A stretch of DNA of 33,418 nucleotides from Allomyces macrogynus ATCC 38327 (lineage: Eukaryota > Blastocladiomycota > Blastocladiomycetes > Blastocladiales > Blastocladiaceae), in NCBI GenBank assembly GCA_000151295.1, contig GG745343.1, forward strand, positions 469,338 through 502,755. The letters run 5' to 3'. Below the pieces are notes generated by a model. The model searched no databases. It was given only the letters and a program-made list of their open reading frames with translations, and was not told where the DNA came from. The first letter of the stretch is position 1. Every line of letters starts with the position of its first letter. The translations under genes and the position numbers were made by a program. This document shows positions 10,195-20,364 of the stretch, one piece after another.

Positions 10195-10623
10195 AAGAGG
10201 GGGGGCTCGATTTGGTGGGCGCGGTCGGGCGGGGAGTGGTCAGGACGGTCGTTACCTGGATGCGCTCGCAATTGGTGATCGTCGTGGTCGTTGAGACGAG
10301 TCGGGGTTGTAAATTTGTTCAATCACAATCATAGGTTCTGGACCCTTCCTCGAGAGATCGTGCCACAAAAGGCGATGGCAAGGGAAACAGCACAACAGAT
10401 CACAAACCGACGCGAAACGAAGTCAGCGGGAAATGGCATTGACACATCTTATGGCGTTGTCACGCGCATGGCTCAAAATTTCCATTTGGTGCAAGAACGC
10501 TTCTGTCAGCAACGAGGAGGAAAGGTACTGTCAGGTCCCAAGGGAGAAGCGGCAGACATCCGTACCCATTACTTCATTTGTCTTGCTTGGCGTAAAGTAT
10601 CGCACACGTACGCCGTCCAAGAA
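10195..10623. other. Intergenic region after Sel1 gene C
   Basis: Holds the 3' flank of Sel1 C and the distal promoter of Derlin. Open frames here (10291-10626, 10433-10711) lack recognisable domains. Nothing else seen. Confidence 0.5.
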
Positions 10624-10664
10624 TGACGTGCCACGTCACAGTCATGTGCGATGTCGCCACGTCA
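10624..10664 (+). promoter_or_regulatory. UPRE-like bZIP sites upstream of Derlin
   Basis: A perfect 15-bp palindrome, TGACGTGcCACGTCA (10624-10638), is followed 18 bp later by CCACGTCA (10657-10664). Both CCACGTCA octamers (10631-10638 and 10657-10664) read TGACGTGG on the minus strand, the metazoan unfolded-protein-response element bound by XBP1 and ATF6. They lie about 160-200 bp upstream of the ATG of Derlin, a classical UPR target. Use of this motif by the organism's own Hac1/XBP1-like factor is inference; a general CREB/ATF-type bZIP could also bind. Confidence 0.5.
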
Positions 10665-10824
10665 CAGCTGTGTGCTTGCCGCCTGTTTTGGTCGCCTTGC
10701 AGTCGACTTGAGCTCCATTCTCCACGCCATCCTCAACGGCGCTTCCCGCCCTCTCCTCAGCTGATCCTGGCAGATCCTGGCACCAAGCACCTGCATCAGT
10801 TCCGTCAATTTAGTCCCCGGCACC

Positions 10825-11703
10825 ATGAGCGCCGTCAACGCGCCTCCACGCGCCGGCAACCCCGTTTCCGATTTCATTTGGGGCTTGCCGCCGCTCACGC
10901 GCGCGCTGTTCGTAAGCACCGTAGCTGTGTCGTTGGCCGCCAATTTCGCGCTCGTCGACCCGTACCACCTGCTGCTCGTATGGCCGCTCATCTTGAAGAA
11001 GTACCAAGTGTGGCGGCTGCTGTCGTGCTTCTTCGTCGGCAAGCTCGGGTTCAATTGGGCGATGAACCTGTATTTCCTCTACCAGCACTCGCTCAGCCTC
11101 GAGCGCGGCCGGTACAATGGCCGTACGGCCGACTATGCGTTCCTGGTCGCGTTTGTCATGGTGTGCTCGCTGGTACGTCGTTGGCGCCCGGCCCGCATTG
11201 TCCAAGAGAGCAGCCAAACTCTGACCCTCCGTGTCTGGCGACAACCATAGATTGCCGGCTGGTTTTTCGAATTCGTCGTGCTCAGCGAACCGCTCATGAT
11301 GGCGCTGCTCTACCTGTGGGCGCAGGCCAACGGTGCGCAGCCCGTGCAGTTCATGTTTGGCATGACCTTCACGGCGCAGTACCTGCCGTGGGTGCTCGCC
11401 GGATGGGACCTGCTCATGACCGGCGCGTTCCCGCTCGTCAAGCTGTGTGGCATCGTCATTGGCCATGCGTTCTACTACCTCGACGAGCTCTACCCGGCTG
11501 CGCACAATGGCCGACGACTGATCTCGACGCCGGGCTTCTTCTACCGCATGTTCCCGGCGGGCGCCGGGTTCACGGCCAGCGCGACGGGCGGGTACGCTGT
11601 GCACGCGCCGCGCGCGCCGTTTGGGCGGCCGGACGTGCAGCAGGCCGCCGGGAGCGGGTTGCGGCATCGGTGGGGGTCGGGCCAGCGGCTGGGCGACGGG
11701 TAA
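10825..11703 (+). CDS. Derlin-family ERAD protein (Derlin-1-like)
   Basis: Two exons, 10825-11172 and 11251-11703 (TAA), intron 78 bp; 266 residues. The ATG lies in caccATGag. It follows the Derlin pattern throughout: PPLTR near the N-terminus, the QVWR (WR) motif in the luminal loop, LYFLYQHSLSLE, YNGRTADY, ALLYLWAQ, YLPWVLAGWD and a GIVIG-H GxxxG segment, then STPGFFYRMFP. Hydrophobic stretches fit the six-helix rhomboid pseudoprotease fold; the catalytic Ser/His of active rhomboids are not expected. The C-terminus, RHRWGSGQRLGDG, closely resembles the SHP box of animal Derlin-1, which binds p97/Cdc48. Role: retrotranslocation of misfolded proteins from the ER membrane for degradation. UPRE-like promoter sites suggest ER-stress induction. 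Confidence 0.93.
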
Positions 11704-12354
11704 CGCGGCTCGCTTGGCAGCAATTCGATGTAACGAGCTATTTTTGGAATCTCTTGCTCCGCCGTCTCCCGTCAGGCTTGTTTCTGTCCGGTTTCTGTCA
11801 GCGCGGCAAGCCGGTGGAATCGAAGAAAACGGGGCAAAACCTGCTGCGCGAGACAGGCGCGAGGCAACCCCTAATTTGTCGCGTGATATCCGGTCGCGTC
11901 TGCTTCCTTGTCGTCGACCATTCTCCGTCCCATTTTACACCTTGTCGGCGCCCCGGGCAGTGGCTGCATTGCGCTCCTTACGCGGGCCAACTTCTCGCGT
12001 CGCGCTGGGCGCCTTGATCTCGTGCTTGCGCTTGGGGTCTTCGCTTGTCCCCTTGCTCCACCAGACCGACCGCGAGCTTGTCGCCAATAGCCCGACACCT
12101 CAGCCGTCAAGCCTGTCAAAGTGCTTCCCGTTGCTCTCGCACTCGCGCTCGGACCGACTCGCGTCCGTCCTTTGTCACTCCAGTCGCACTCGTCGTGGCC
12201 GTTGTTTCCCCGGCCCAATTCCACTTTGCTTGACATGGTTCAACTGCGACCTCGGCACTCGATATTGGCCCATTGACGTTCCTGCTCGCGACCATCTACC
12301 AATTCGGCCGCCATCAGCGCGTCTCCAGCAATAAGCGAAACGTGCTCTGTCGTC
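11704..12354. other. Intergenic region between Derlin and the flippase gene
   Basis: Holds the Derlin 3' end and the P4-ATPase promoter and leader. Short frames on both strands lack domains. No RNA gene or repeat was recognised. Confidence 0.5.
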
Positions 12355-15300
12355 ATGTCGTTCCACAGCAAGCTGCCTCCCATCCCACGCTCGCCGTCAC
12401 CGAATCCAGGCGACCCGATCATGACTGTCCAGCTGGACCCGGGCCACGTTGCGGCACCACCGTCCGGTGCACCTGATCCGACTAGCCCACCTGCCCACGT
12501 CGCCGTCACCGACAACGGCCTGCCACCAGCGATCACAACCGCGTGGGGCGCCGCCGCGGGTACCTCCACACTCGGGCGCGCCACGACCGCGGGACGAAGT
12601 ACTGTCACGACGAGCCGTGCGCCGTCCGCCGCGCACACGGGGAGCCGGCCGGTAACAACCCCTCGCGTCAGCGGTGGTGAAACGTACGCGTCGCTGCCGC
12701 GCCCGTTCCCGGTGGGTCCCAGCAAGGCCGTATGCACGGTCGTGTTCAACAAGCCGGAACCACCGACCAACGCGCCCGCGGCGCCGCCACCAGCGCACCC
12801 AGTCGTCGAGTGGGTGCGCCAATTACGCGCGCCGCCGCCGGCGAATTACATTCGCACGACCAAGTACACGGTGTGGTCGTTTCTGCCGCTCAATTTGTTT
12901 GGCCAGGTACGCATCGTGGCGCAAAGAAGAGTGGTGGAGAGTGCGTGGCGAGCTCATGAAGCGGTGCTTCAAGAACTTGTAGTTCCGGCGCGTGTCGAAC
13001 CTCTACTTCTTGCTCGCGGCCATCTTCTCGCTCGTCGGCAGCTCCACGATCTCGCCGTTGTCGGAGATTGCGCCGCTCGTGTTTGTCCTGACGGTCACGG
13101 CCATCAAGGACGCACTCGAAGACTATGTACGCTGGATTTCTCGAATGGATTCGAGCTGCTTTCTGCGTTTTGGTGCCTCATGCGAAGCTCTAGTCCAGGT
13201 ACAAGGCCGACCTCGTCGCCAACCACCAGCCGATATCGGTGGTCAAGAACGGCAGCGTCACGGATATCATGACCATGGATTTGACGCCGGGGGATATTGT
13301 ACGGTGCCCTCCACCATGTCACGTAACGGTGGGAATTGGACTGACGCCGAATCGCAATCTAGGTGTTCTTGAAAAAGGGCGACAAGGTCCCCGCCGACTT
13401 GGTGCTCCTGTCGACGTCGTACGAGGACGGCAACTGCTTCATCGAGACCTCTGAACTCGACGGGTGCGTCTCCACCCGATCAACTCGTACCCACGGCCAT
13501 TATCTGACGCCCTCTCTCCTTGACGTTCACAGCGAGACCTCGCTGAAACGGCGCAACGGCCTGCCCGCGACAATGCACGCGTCGACTCCGGCCCAGGTAA
13601 CGCAACTGGCGGGCCGGATCCAGTGCGAGCTGCCCAACGAGAACTTGCACAAGTTCGAGGGCGTGCTGTACGTGCAGGGTGCCGACACGGCGGTCCCGGA
13701 CGGGGCGCACTCGCTCAGCAGCAGCCAGCTGCTCCTGCGCGGGTCGTTTTTGCGCAACACCGACTACTGCTACGGGGTCGTCGTCTACGCGGGCGTGGAG
13801 ACCAAGATCTTCAAGTGCGTTGATTCGGGGCTTTCGTGTGAGGTTGGAGATCGTAGCTAACGATCCTCCTCGTTGCCATTAGGAATTTGAAGCAGGGCGG
13901 GCTCAAGTTCAGCACCATGGAGGACAAGGTCAACACGGTTGTTTCGCTCGCGTTTGCGTACAATGCGCTGATGCTCGTCGTGTCGATGATTCTCGGGCAG
14001 CAGCGAGTGCGTGAGTCCGCCGACTTGTCCATGTCGAAAAACGCTCTGACATGCTCTCACTGCTCTAGATCGCCGACGTGCAAAAAGCCTCGTGGTACCT
14101 GCAAGCCGCCGGCTACGTCGACCTCGACGGCACCGCGAGCGGCCTGCTCGAAATGTTCATGAACGCCTTCATTCTCTACTCGTACACGATCCCCGTCTCG
14201 CTCTTCGTGATCATCGAGGCCGTGCGCGTGATCCAGCGGCAGTTTATGGTCTGGGACGACGAGCTGAAGTCGGTCAACGGCCGCCCGATGCGCGTCAACA
14301 ACAGCAACCTCAACGAGGACCTGAGCGTTGTCGAGTACGTGTTTTCCGACAAGACCGGCACGCTCACACGCAACGAAATGGTCCTCGTCAAGGTGTGTCT
14401 CGGCGACATGGTCACGTCGGTCGCGGAGTTGCTGGGGATCAAGCAGCCGACGGACGCGATGCGGCAGCTGTGGCGGTGCATTTTGCTGTGCAATAGTGCG
14501 ATCCCATCGACGGAGAATGGGGAAGGTATGTCGCCGTACGCGTTGTTTCTCGTTGTTCTGCCTCGCGCTAACCGCGCCATCGACTCCCACCAGTCACGTA
14601 CGAGTCGCAATCGCCCGACGAAATCGCGCTGCTCAACGGGATCCGCGCGCACGTGCAGCTCGTGCAACGCACCAAGAACACGGTGCGGTTCACAGAACTC
14701 GGTGTTCCCGTCGAGGTCACGATCCTCGCCGTGCTCGAATTCAACTCGGACCGGAAACGCATGACCGTAGTCGTGCGTGACGAGACGGGCACGGTCGTCG
14801 CCTACTGCAAGGGCGCCGACAATATCATGGTCCCGCGCCTGCGCTGCCCCGCAACCGACCCGGCTCTCGTTGCGACGACGCGGCACCTGCACGATTTCTC
14901 TGAGCAGGGACTACGCACGCTCGTCTTCGCGGCGAAACCGCTCGCGAACGACGCCTACGCGCGGTTCCAGGCGCAGCTCGACGACGCAGCACGCGCGCTC
15001 GACGACCGTGACGCCCGCGTCGCGCGCGTCGCTGACCATTATGAGCGCGGGTTCGACTTGCTCGGCGCGTCGGCGATCGAAGACCGGCTCCAGGACCAGG
15101 TGCCCGAAACGATCGAGGCGCTGCTCGCGAGCGGGATTCGCGTGTGGCTGCTCACGGGCGACAAAACCGAAACGGCCGTCAATATCGGGCATAGTTGCCG
15201 GCTTGTGCCGCGCGACATGACGATCTTGAGAATTGACGCGCCCACATTGCCGGATTTGGCCGAGCAGATGGCGAGGTGCTGGGATGTGGTGGCCGCCGCA

Positions 15301-16864
15301 GCAGAGGGCGGGGACCAGTTGCGGTGCGCGCTCGTGGTCACGGGGGACGCGCTCGCAATGGCCCTTGAGACGTGTCCGCGCGAGTTGCTCGCGATTGCGA
15401 CGGCGTGCATGTCGGTCATTTGTACGTTGAGCGTTTGAATTCGTGGCTGCACCGACCGGAAACTAAACTTTGCTGCTGTTTTTGGTCCAGGTGCTCGCGT
15501 CTCGCCGATCCAAAAGGCCCTGGTCGTGCGGCTCGTCAAGACGGAGCTTGGCGTCACGACGTTGAGCATTGGCGACGGCGCCAACGACGTGTCGATGATT
15601 CAAGAAGCGCATATCGGCGTCGGGATCGAAGGCGTTGAGGGGGCTCAGGCCGTGCGTGCCGCCGACTTTGCGATCGTCGAATTTCGTGCGCTCTTGCGGC
15701 TCCTGTCGGTGCACGGCCGCTATTCACTCCAGCGGCTCTCGTACCTCGTCGTCTACTCGTTCTACAAGAACATATCGTTCATCACGATCCAGTTCCTGTT
15801 TGGGTTTTGGAACATTTGGAGCGGCTCGGTGCGCACCTCGACTTTTCGTTTTGTTGCTCATCAGAAGCACCGCTGAACTAATGACCAAACTCCCCGGTAG
15901 ACCAACTATAGCGCCTGGATGATGCCATATTGGAACGTGCTTTACACATTCCTGCCCCCGTTCCTTTACGGGTTCCTCGATAAGGACGTGCCCGAGTCGC
16001 AGCTGCGGCGGTACCCGGCGGCTTACATGAGCGCGCGCGACGCGTCGCCGTGGGTATGGTACCGGCTCGTCGCCTGGACCGTGTCGTCCATTTGGCACAC
16101 GATCGTGCAATGGTTTGGGATGTACTGGCTGTTTGACGGCACGGGCGCCCTGACCGTGTCGGGGTTCACGGGCGACGTTTACCAGTACCAGTGGCTCAAC
16201 GGGATCACGATGCTGCTCATCGTCACGGCCAAGATTGCGCTGCAGTCGCAGTACGTTGTACCCTTGGATGATTTGCGCTGAGCCATGGATTGACAGTACC
16301 CGGTTTTAGCTACTGGACCTGGATCACGGTCGCGGGCCTTGTCATTTCGCTCATCCTGTACGTCCTGACGCTCGGCGTCGTCGAGGGCATCACGCTGAGC
16401 CAGCTCAGCACGGGCGGCGCCATCGACAACATTCCGATCGGCACCAACTCGGCCATGTACGCGACGCCGGCGTACTGGTTTGTCGCAGCCGTCATTCCCG
16501 TAGCGGCGCTCCTGCCAGATCTAGCCGTGGCCTAGTACGTGGACGCTCTTCGCATTGCCCATGCTTGCCCACCCCACCAGCTGACCTGTCGCCGATAAAT
16601 AGCTGGCAAGCGCAGTTCCGTCCCGACGACGCGACCGTGCTCCGCGAAGAGCACGCGCAGCTCATGGCGCGCACCTACCCGGACCTGGCGGCGGTCGAGC
16701 CGGGCATGACTAAGAAGCCGAGCCTGGCCGCGGTTGCGCCGGCTCCGATCACGATTGCGAGTGAGGGCGAGGCACTCAAGACGACGGCGCTGGCGCCGCT
16801 GCTCGCACCGGGAGCGACGGCAGCGAGCCCACCACCGCGACTTGGTGCGCGCGCTGGAGACTGA
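12355..16864 (+). CDS. P4-type ATPase (phospholipid flippase catalytic subunit)
   Basis: Twelve exons: 12355-12906, 12983-13126, 13194-13298, 13363-13463, 13533-13814, 13883-14006, 14069-14525, 14594-15421, 15491-15828, 15901-16250, 16310-16534, 16603-16864. Introns are 59-76 bp and the phases join exactly, giving about 1255 residues (TGA stop). Order: disordered N-terminus of about 165 residues; IRTTKYT entry motif; M1-M2; actuator domain with DGET near 300-303; M4 PVSL (479-481 region, variant of PISL); SDKTGTLT with phospho-acceptor Asp530; SPDE near 595; nucleotide-binding KGAD near 661-664; [12 protein letters not shown]; hinge motif GDGAND at 892-897; then M5-M10 including SGSTNYSAW and HYWTW. 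P4-ATPases move aminophospholipids or related lipids to the cytosolic leaflet, generally with a Cdc50-type beta subunit (none is in this window). The subfamily (Drs2, Dnf or ATP8/ATP11-like) was not resolved. The C-terminal tail is short and Ala/Pro-rich. Confidence 0.94.
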
Positions 16865-16908
16865 TGAAGAGCAAGAGAAGAACTGGGACTGATCTACCGC
16901 CAGCGTGG

Positions 16909-16945
16909 CGGGTGGAGAAGGTTGGGAGTGGAGTGCACGATGACT
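16909..16945 (+). repeat. Sel1-3'-flank-like sequence after the flippase gene
   Basis: The sequence gggtggagaaggttggg followed by agtggagtg, just past the flippase stop, resembles the 3' flank of Sel1 unit B (gggtggagaaggtcgag...gagtggagtg near 7788-7825), with about 9 nt missing. It may be a shared 3'-end processing element or a fragment of the same duplication. Confidence 0.4.
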
Positions 16946-17099
16946 GGAGAAACACGTTTTAGACCCTCGTGTTTGCTACACCTTTGAAGTGAACCTCCTG
17001 TTCCTGCCACTTGCCAGAGCAAACCTAGCATGCGCGACATCAGTCCACCAATTCGGTCGACCCCTGCCTTGCTGTGGTCGCGCTCTCCACCGCTGGCGT

Positions 17100-17676
17100 C
17101 GTCAGGTCGCCAGGTTTCGTGATCAGCACAAACTCTACCATTTACTTGGCGATGCGCTGGGATCCAAAACACGCCGCAATCGTGCTGTGCTCCACTTCCT
17201 TCAATTTGCGCTTCATGTCATCTGACGCCGCGACAACTACGCCAACAATCGGCAGCGCATCGTCGCCGACGCGAATGTTCAAGAGCTCGAGCAGAAACCC
17301 GAGTCACTTGTCGTAGTCTTGGTCCACCCACGTCTTGCCGCCAGGTGCACGGCGCAGAATGACGATGCGAACGCCGAGAAATCGGGTCTGGTGGCGATAG
17401 CCATCAATCTCGAGATCGAAAGTCCAGCACTCCCGACGACGCGTGCACGCACGAGGATCGGGTCAAGCGTCATGCCGCGGATTCCCCCACGTTGCCCTCG
17501 AGCTCGTCAATCTTTTTGCGCATTGCAGCGAGCTCGCGGTTCTTGGCATCGAGTTGATTTCGCAGACTGTAGTTATCGAGCTCCATGAGCGCGACCAGAT
17601 ACGACGTGACGGTGAATACGGTGCTCACATCGTCAAGGTCCTCTTCAGGCATTTGCCAAGCGGGGGACTTGAACAT
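17100..17676 (-). pseudogene. Family P relic 1 (coiled coil + GDRD-type domain)
   Basis: It aligns to the gene at 18112-19167. From ATG 17676 the frame gives MPEEDLDDV and a coiled coil with LRNQLDAKNRELAAM (paralogue LRDQLDTKNREL). A shift follows near 17465 (after GNVGESAA), then RARVVGSAG (paralogue RARAAGFHDG). A second shift near 17420 leads to FDLEIDGYRH, GVRIVILRRAPGGKTW and LGFLLELLNI, then PIVGVVVAASDD. Stop codons: TGA where the paralogue has CGA (DYDK*LGFLL against ESKRLGFLL), and TAA where it has TGG (AK*MVEFVLI against LKWRGSFVLI). At least four lesions make it inactive. No known domain recognised. Confidence 0.7.
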
Positions 17677-18111
17677 GGCGTCTTCGAGCTGCGGTTACAG
17701 CAGAACGGGGACAGTTGGCTGGTTCGCGAGTCTTGCTGGTGTAGTGGATCCTAAAATGTGATGGTCTCTCGGAGAGACTGAGCGCGTCTGTGATTCTGTC
17801 AATTTTGAGGTGCCGTGGCGAAATCGCGCTTGGACAGCGCATCAGCAACACTGCTTGATGAGCGAAGTGGTTTCGCAGATTCCTATCTTGCTTGACCACC
17901 CATTCATGACGTCAGATCTTAAGGTTTTACGACGCCGTGGTTCTCTAGTATGTCGATGCCCTCGACGAGGCCGCCGCAAGCGAGCACCGCACGGACCTTG
18001 AGTGATTTGTCGACCCGCTCCCCGAGAACCTGACCCCCCCACCCCCGGATGAAGAACCTGCAGCAAATGCAGTCGAGGCACTGTCCACTGGCAGTTTGCA
18101 GAACTTCGATA
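17677..18111. other. Region between P-family relic 1 and gene P2
   Basis: On the minus strand a frame continues past the poly(C)-encoded tract of the P2 gene as far as 17919 (MDETREAF-like start region, then SLKVRAVLACGGLVEGIDI). It is coding-like but in a different frame from P2; see the poly(G) tract at 18179. No separate gene can be supported. Confidence 0.35.
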
Positions 18112-19167
18112 TTATTTTTTTGAGCCCGCGTGAGAATAGACGCACGAAAGGCTTCTCTTGTCTCCATTGCCACGGTATGGGGGGGGGGGGGGGGGGGGCC
18201 CATTGGATGAAAAAACCGGGCTGATCCACCGATCCACAAACCTCAAATATCCACCTCCACCCACTCGGGCGGCCCATGGCCCGAAATGGCAACACTCTCC
18301 ACTGTCGCCTTGGGGGCGCCAAGCTTGGGGAATCAGCACGAAGCTGCCGCGCCACTTGAGGTCCCAGATGCGTGACGAGCCAAGCTTGTTGGCGATCGCG
18401 GTGCGCTCCTCGTTCCGCAAGTTGCGCGTCGCCTCGTCAGCCGCAGCGACCACGACGCCAATGACCGCTGACGCCGTGTCGTAAGCAAGAATATTGAGCA
18501 TCTCGAGCAGGAACCCAAGTCGCTTCGACTCGTCGTAGCTCCACCACGTGTCAAACACGTCATGCCGCTTCGAGAGCTTTCCGTCGGCGCCTTGGCGCAA
18601 AATTGTGACGTGGATACCGCGTTGCGCCGTGTACAAGTCGCGGTCGCCGCCAAGTTCGAGCTCAAAGAAACTGCCGTCATGGAACCCAGCGGCGCGAGCG
18701 CGGATGCGCGTTGCGGGAGTGCCGACGACCGTGCCGACCTCGGAGCCGGAATCGAGACTGGCCAGTTCTTCCTCGAGCTCAGTAACCCGACTGCGCGCGG
18801 CGGCGAGCTCTTGGTCTTGGACAGCGAGCCGTTCCCGTGACTGGCTCACGTCGAGATCCTTGGCCGCAAGCGTCTCGAGCACGCCATAAAGCTCGCGGTT
18901 TTTGGTGTCGAGCTGATCGCGCAGGTCGTGGATGGCGCGGTCTTGCTGCTCGAGGAACCGTGCAAGGCGATCGAGTGCAGACACCATGGAAGCGTAGACG
19001 GCGCACACATTTGCGCCCGCGCTTGGACCGACACCATCGTTCCTGGCAGCATCCGGGGCGTCTTGGGGCGCCAGTTCAAGATTCCCATGCGCGACGTCAG
19101 AATACGGCATGTGCCCGTCGTCCGACTGCTGGCGTGCGCCGCGTGTGCAGTTGAGGTGCGCGGTCAT
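18112..19167 (-). CDS. Family P gene 2: coiled coil + uncharacterised GDRD-motif domain
   Basis: ATG 19167 is chosen because its context (gcatcATGac) and first residues (MTA) match the paralogue at 20310; the frame is also open upstream to ATG 19500. About 351 residues. Residues 60-140 form a coiled coil (LEQQDRAIHDLRDQLDTKNR and a long heptad tract). The conserved domain follows, about 150-290: RIRARAAG, SFFELELGGDRDLY, GIHVTILRQG, GKLSKRHDVF, RLGFLLEMLNILAYD, AVIGVVVAAADEA, SFVLIPQAW. The same order occurs in the next copy at about 35-45% identity by eye. The end is doubtful because a 20-nt C run (18198-18179) encodes polyproline; one base more or less would replace the last 30 residues and extend the protein to 17919. 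I do not recognise the domain and assign no function. Confidence 0.62.
   Translation of the reverse strand: MTAHLNCTRGARQQSDDGHMPYSDVAHGNLELAPQDAPDAARNDGVGPSAGANVCAVYASMVSALDRLARFLEQQDRAIHDLRDQLDTKNRELYGVLETLAAKDLDVSQSRERLAVQDQELAAARSRVTELEEELASLDSGSEVGTVVGTPATRIRARAAGFHDGSFFELELGGDRDLYTAQRGIHVTILRQGADGKLSKRHDVFDTWWSYDESKRLGFLLEMLNILAYDTASAVIGVVVAAADEATRNLRNEERTAIANKLGSSRIWDLKWRGSFVLIPQAWRPQGDSGECCHFGPWAARVGGGGYLRFVDRWISPVFSSNGPPPPPPPYRGNGDKRSLSCVYSHAGSKK
18179..18198 (+). repeat. 20-nt poly(G) tract inside the 3' end of gene P2
   Basis: Uninterrupted G run, read as polyproline codons on the minus strand. Length polymorphism or sequencing error here would change the C-terminus of the P2 protein. 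Confidence 0.9.
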
Positions 19168-19500
19168 GATGCGTGGTGTTGCAGACCGAGACGTGCCGGA
19201 CGGTTGCTTTGTTGGATGTGGATGGGGAGAAGGATTGCCTTGCAACACTCCCTTGCAGCCAGAGTTGATCGCTGGTCGTTTTGTGGAATGTGACACAGAG
19301 CTGCAGACCTGGGCATGATTCGACCAACGACGAGCAACCTTGGCTGTGCCCCCACTGTCTAAACTGTTGGACACAAAACTGACAAGAGAACGACAGTTGA
19401 CATACACGCGCGCATTCAACATCCTCCAACATCCCTGAATGATTGGAAAATTGAACGAAAAGGCCGCACGTCGCGGGTATATTTCGCGACTGTTGTGCAT
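19168..19500. other. Spacer between P-family genes 2 and 3
   Basis: On the minus strand this 333-bp spacer has no stop in the frame shared by the two flanking genes, so they are separated only by the TGA at 19503-19501. It should hold the promoter of gene P2. No repeats or RNA gene seen. Confidence 0.5.
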
Positions 19501-20310
19501 TCAAAGCTCCATCGCCAGCCACTCGGTCGGCACCGACAGATCTTTGGTAACGCACTCCGCAATCACCGACTTGTCCTCGCCATGCAGCTTGGCCATAAAC
19601 GCAAAGGCCTTCTGCGCGGGCACTTGCACCACCTGCTTGATGCCGAGACACGCCAGCAGCATCCCGAGGTTGTTGCTGTTATGATGGTGATACTGGACCG
19701 CTGTTGTTTGGTTCGCCACTTCAGCGACAACGACGCCCACAATGGCTGCTGCCGGATCCCATGACAGCAGGTCCATCATCTCGAGGAGCGCCTCGAGCCG
19801 GTTGGCATCTCCTTTGTTGGCGGCCAGGTTGAAGACGCAATGCCGCTTGCTCACGCGCCCACCTACCACGCTGCGGCGGAACAAAACGACGTGAACACCC
19901 GTCATCTTGTAATGGTCACGGTCGCCATTGACCTCGATCTCAAAGTAGCCGCCGGTGGGCCCAGTCGCGGACACGCGCGTGCGCACTTGAATCGGCACGA
20001 GCTTCGGCACTGGCACAGGCGTCGTGACTGCAAGTTCGAGTTTCGCGACAGCGGCCTCGAGTGCCTTGATTTGATCGCGCGCCGTTACGAGCTCGCGGCG
20101 TTGATCCTTGAGCTGCGCTTGCATGTCAGCGCGCGCGTCGGAAAACGTTGAGTGCTGCTGTTGAGACACGGCTTCGTTGGCGAGAGGGAACGAGCTGGGA
20201 GCCGTCGAAGCGCCTTGGATCGCAATGTGCGCAGGACTGTGCGTGGCCATGATGGTCTCAGCCGTGTCGTGAGTGCGGGGCGCGTTGGTGGCTGGGTGCG
20301 GTGCTGTCAT
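19501..20310 (-). CDS. Family P gene 3: coiled coil + uncharacterised GDRD-motif domain (intact)
   Basis: Single exon of 269 residues, ATG 20310 (gcatcATGac), TGA stop. Residues 1-55 are Ala/Thr/Ser-rich. About 58-98 is a coiled coil (QLKDQRRELVTARDQIKALE). About 107-269 is the family domain: VRTRVSATG, YFEIEVNGDRDHY, GVHVVLFRRS, GGRVSKRHCVF, NRLEALLEMMDLLSWDP, AIVGVVVAEVANQ, then a His/Asn-rich insert and a C-terminal alpha/beta-like stretch ending in WLAMEL. The GDRD and SKRH motifs are shared with gene P2 but no catalytic role can be assigned. No signal peptide or membrane segment; probably intracellular. Tandem, same-strand paralogues on both sides point to local duplication. I do not recognise a described family. 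Confidence 0.72.
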   Translation of the reverse strand: MTAPHPATNAPRTHDTAETIMATHSPAHIAIQGASTAPSSFPLANEAVSQQQHSTFSDARADMQAQLKDQRRELVTARDQIKALEAAVAKLELAVTTPVPVPKLVPIQVRTRVSATGPTGGYFEIEVNGDRDHYKMTGVHVVLFRRSVVGGRVSKRHCVFNLAANKGDANRLEALLEMMDLLSWDPAAAIVGVVVAEVANQTTAVQYHHHNSNNLGMLLACLGIKQVVQVPAQKAFAFMAKLHGEDKSVIAECVTKDLSVPTEWLAMEL

Positions 20311-20346
20311 GATGCTTTCCTTGATGCGCCGGTTCTGCGGGAGAAA

Positions 20347-20364
20347 GGGGGGGGGGGGGGGGGG
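20347..20364 (+). repeat. 18-nt poly(G) tract with a GA run, upstream of gene P3
   Basis: A G run followed by gagagagagagg, 37 bp upstream of the P3 start codon on the opposite strand (a C/CT tract in its leader). A pyrimidine-rich leader could be a promoter feature or an intron 3' end. Confidence 0.85.
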
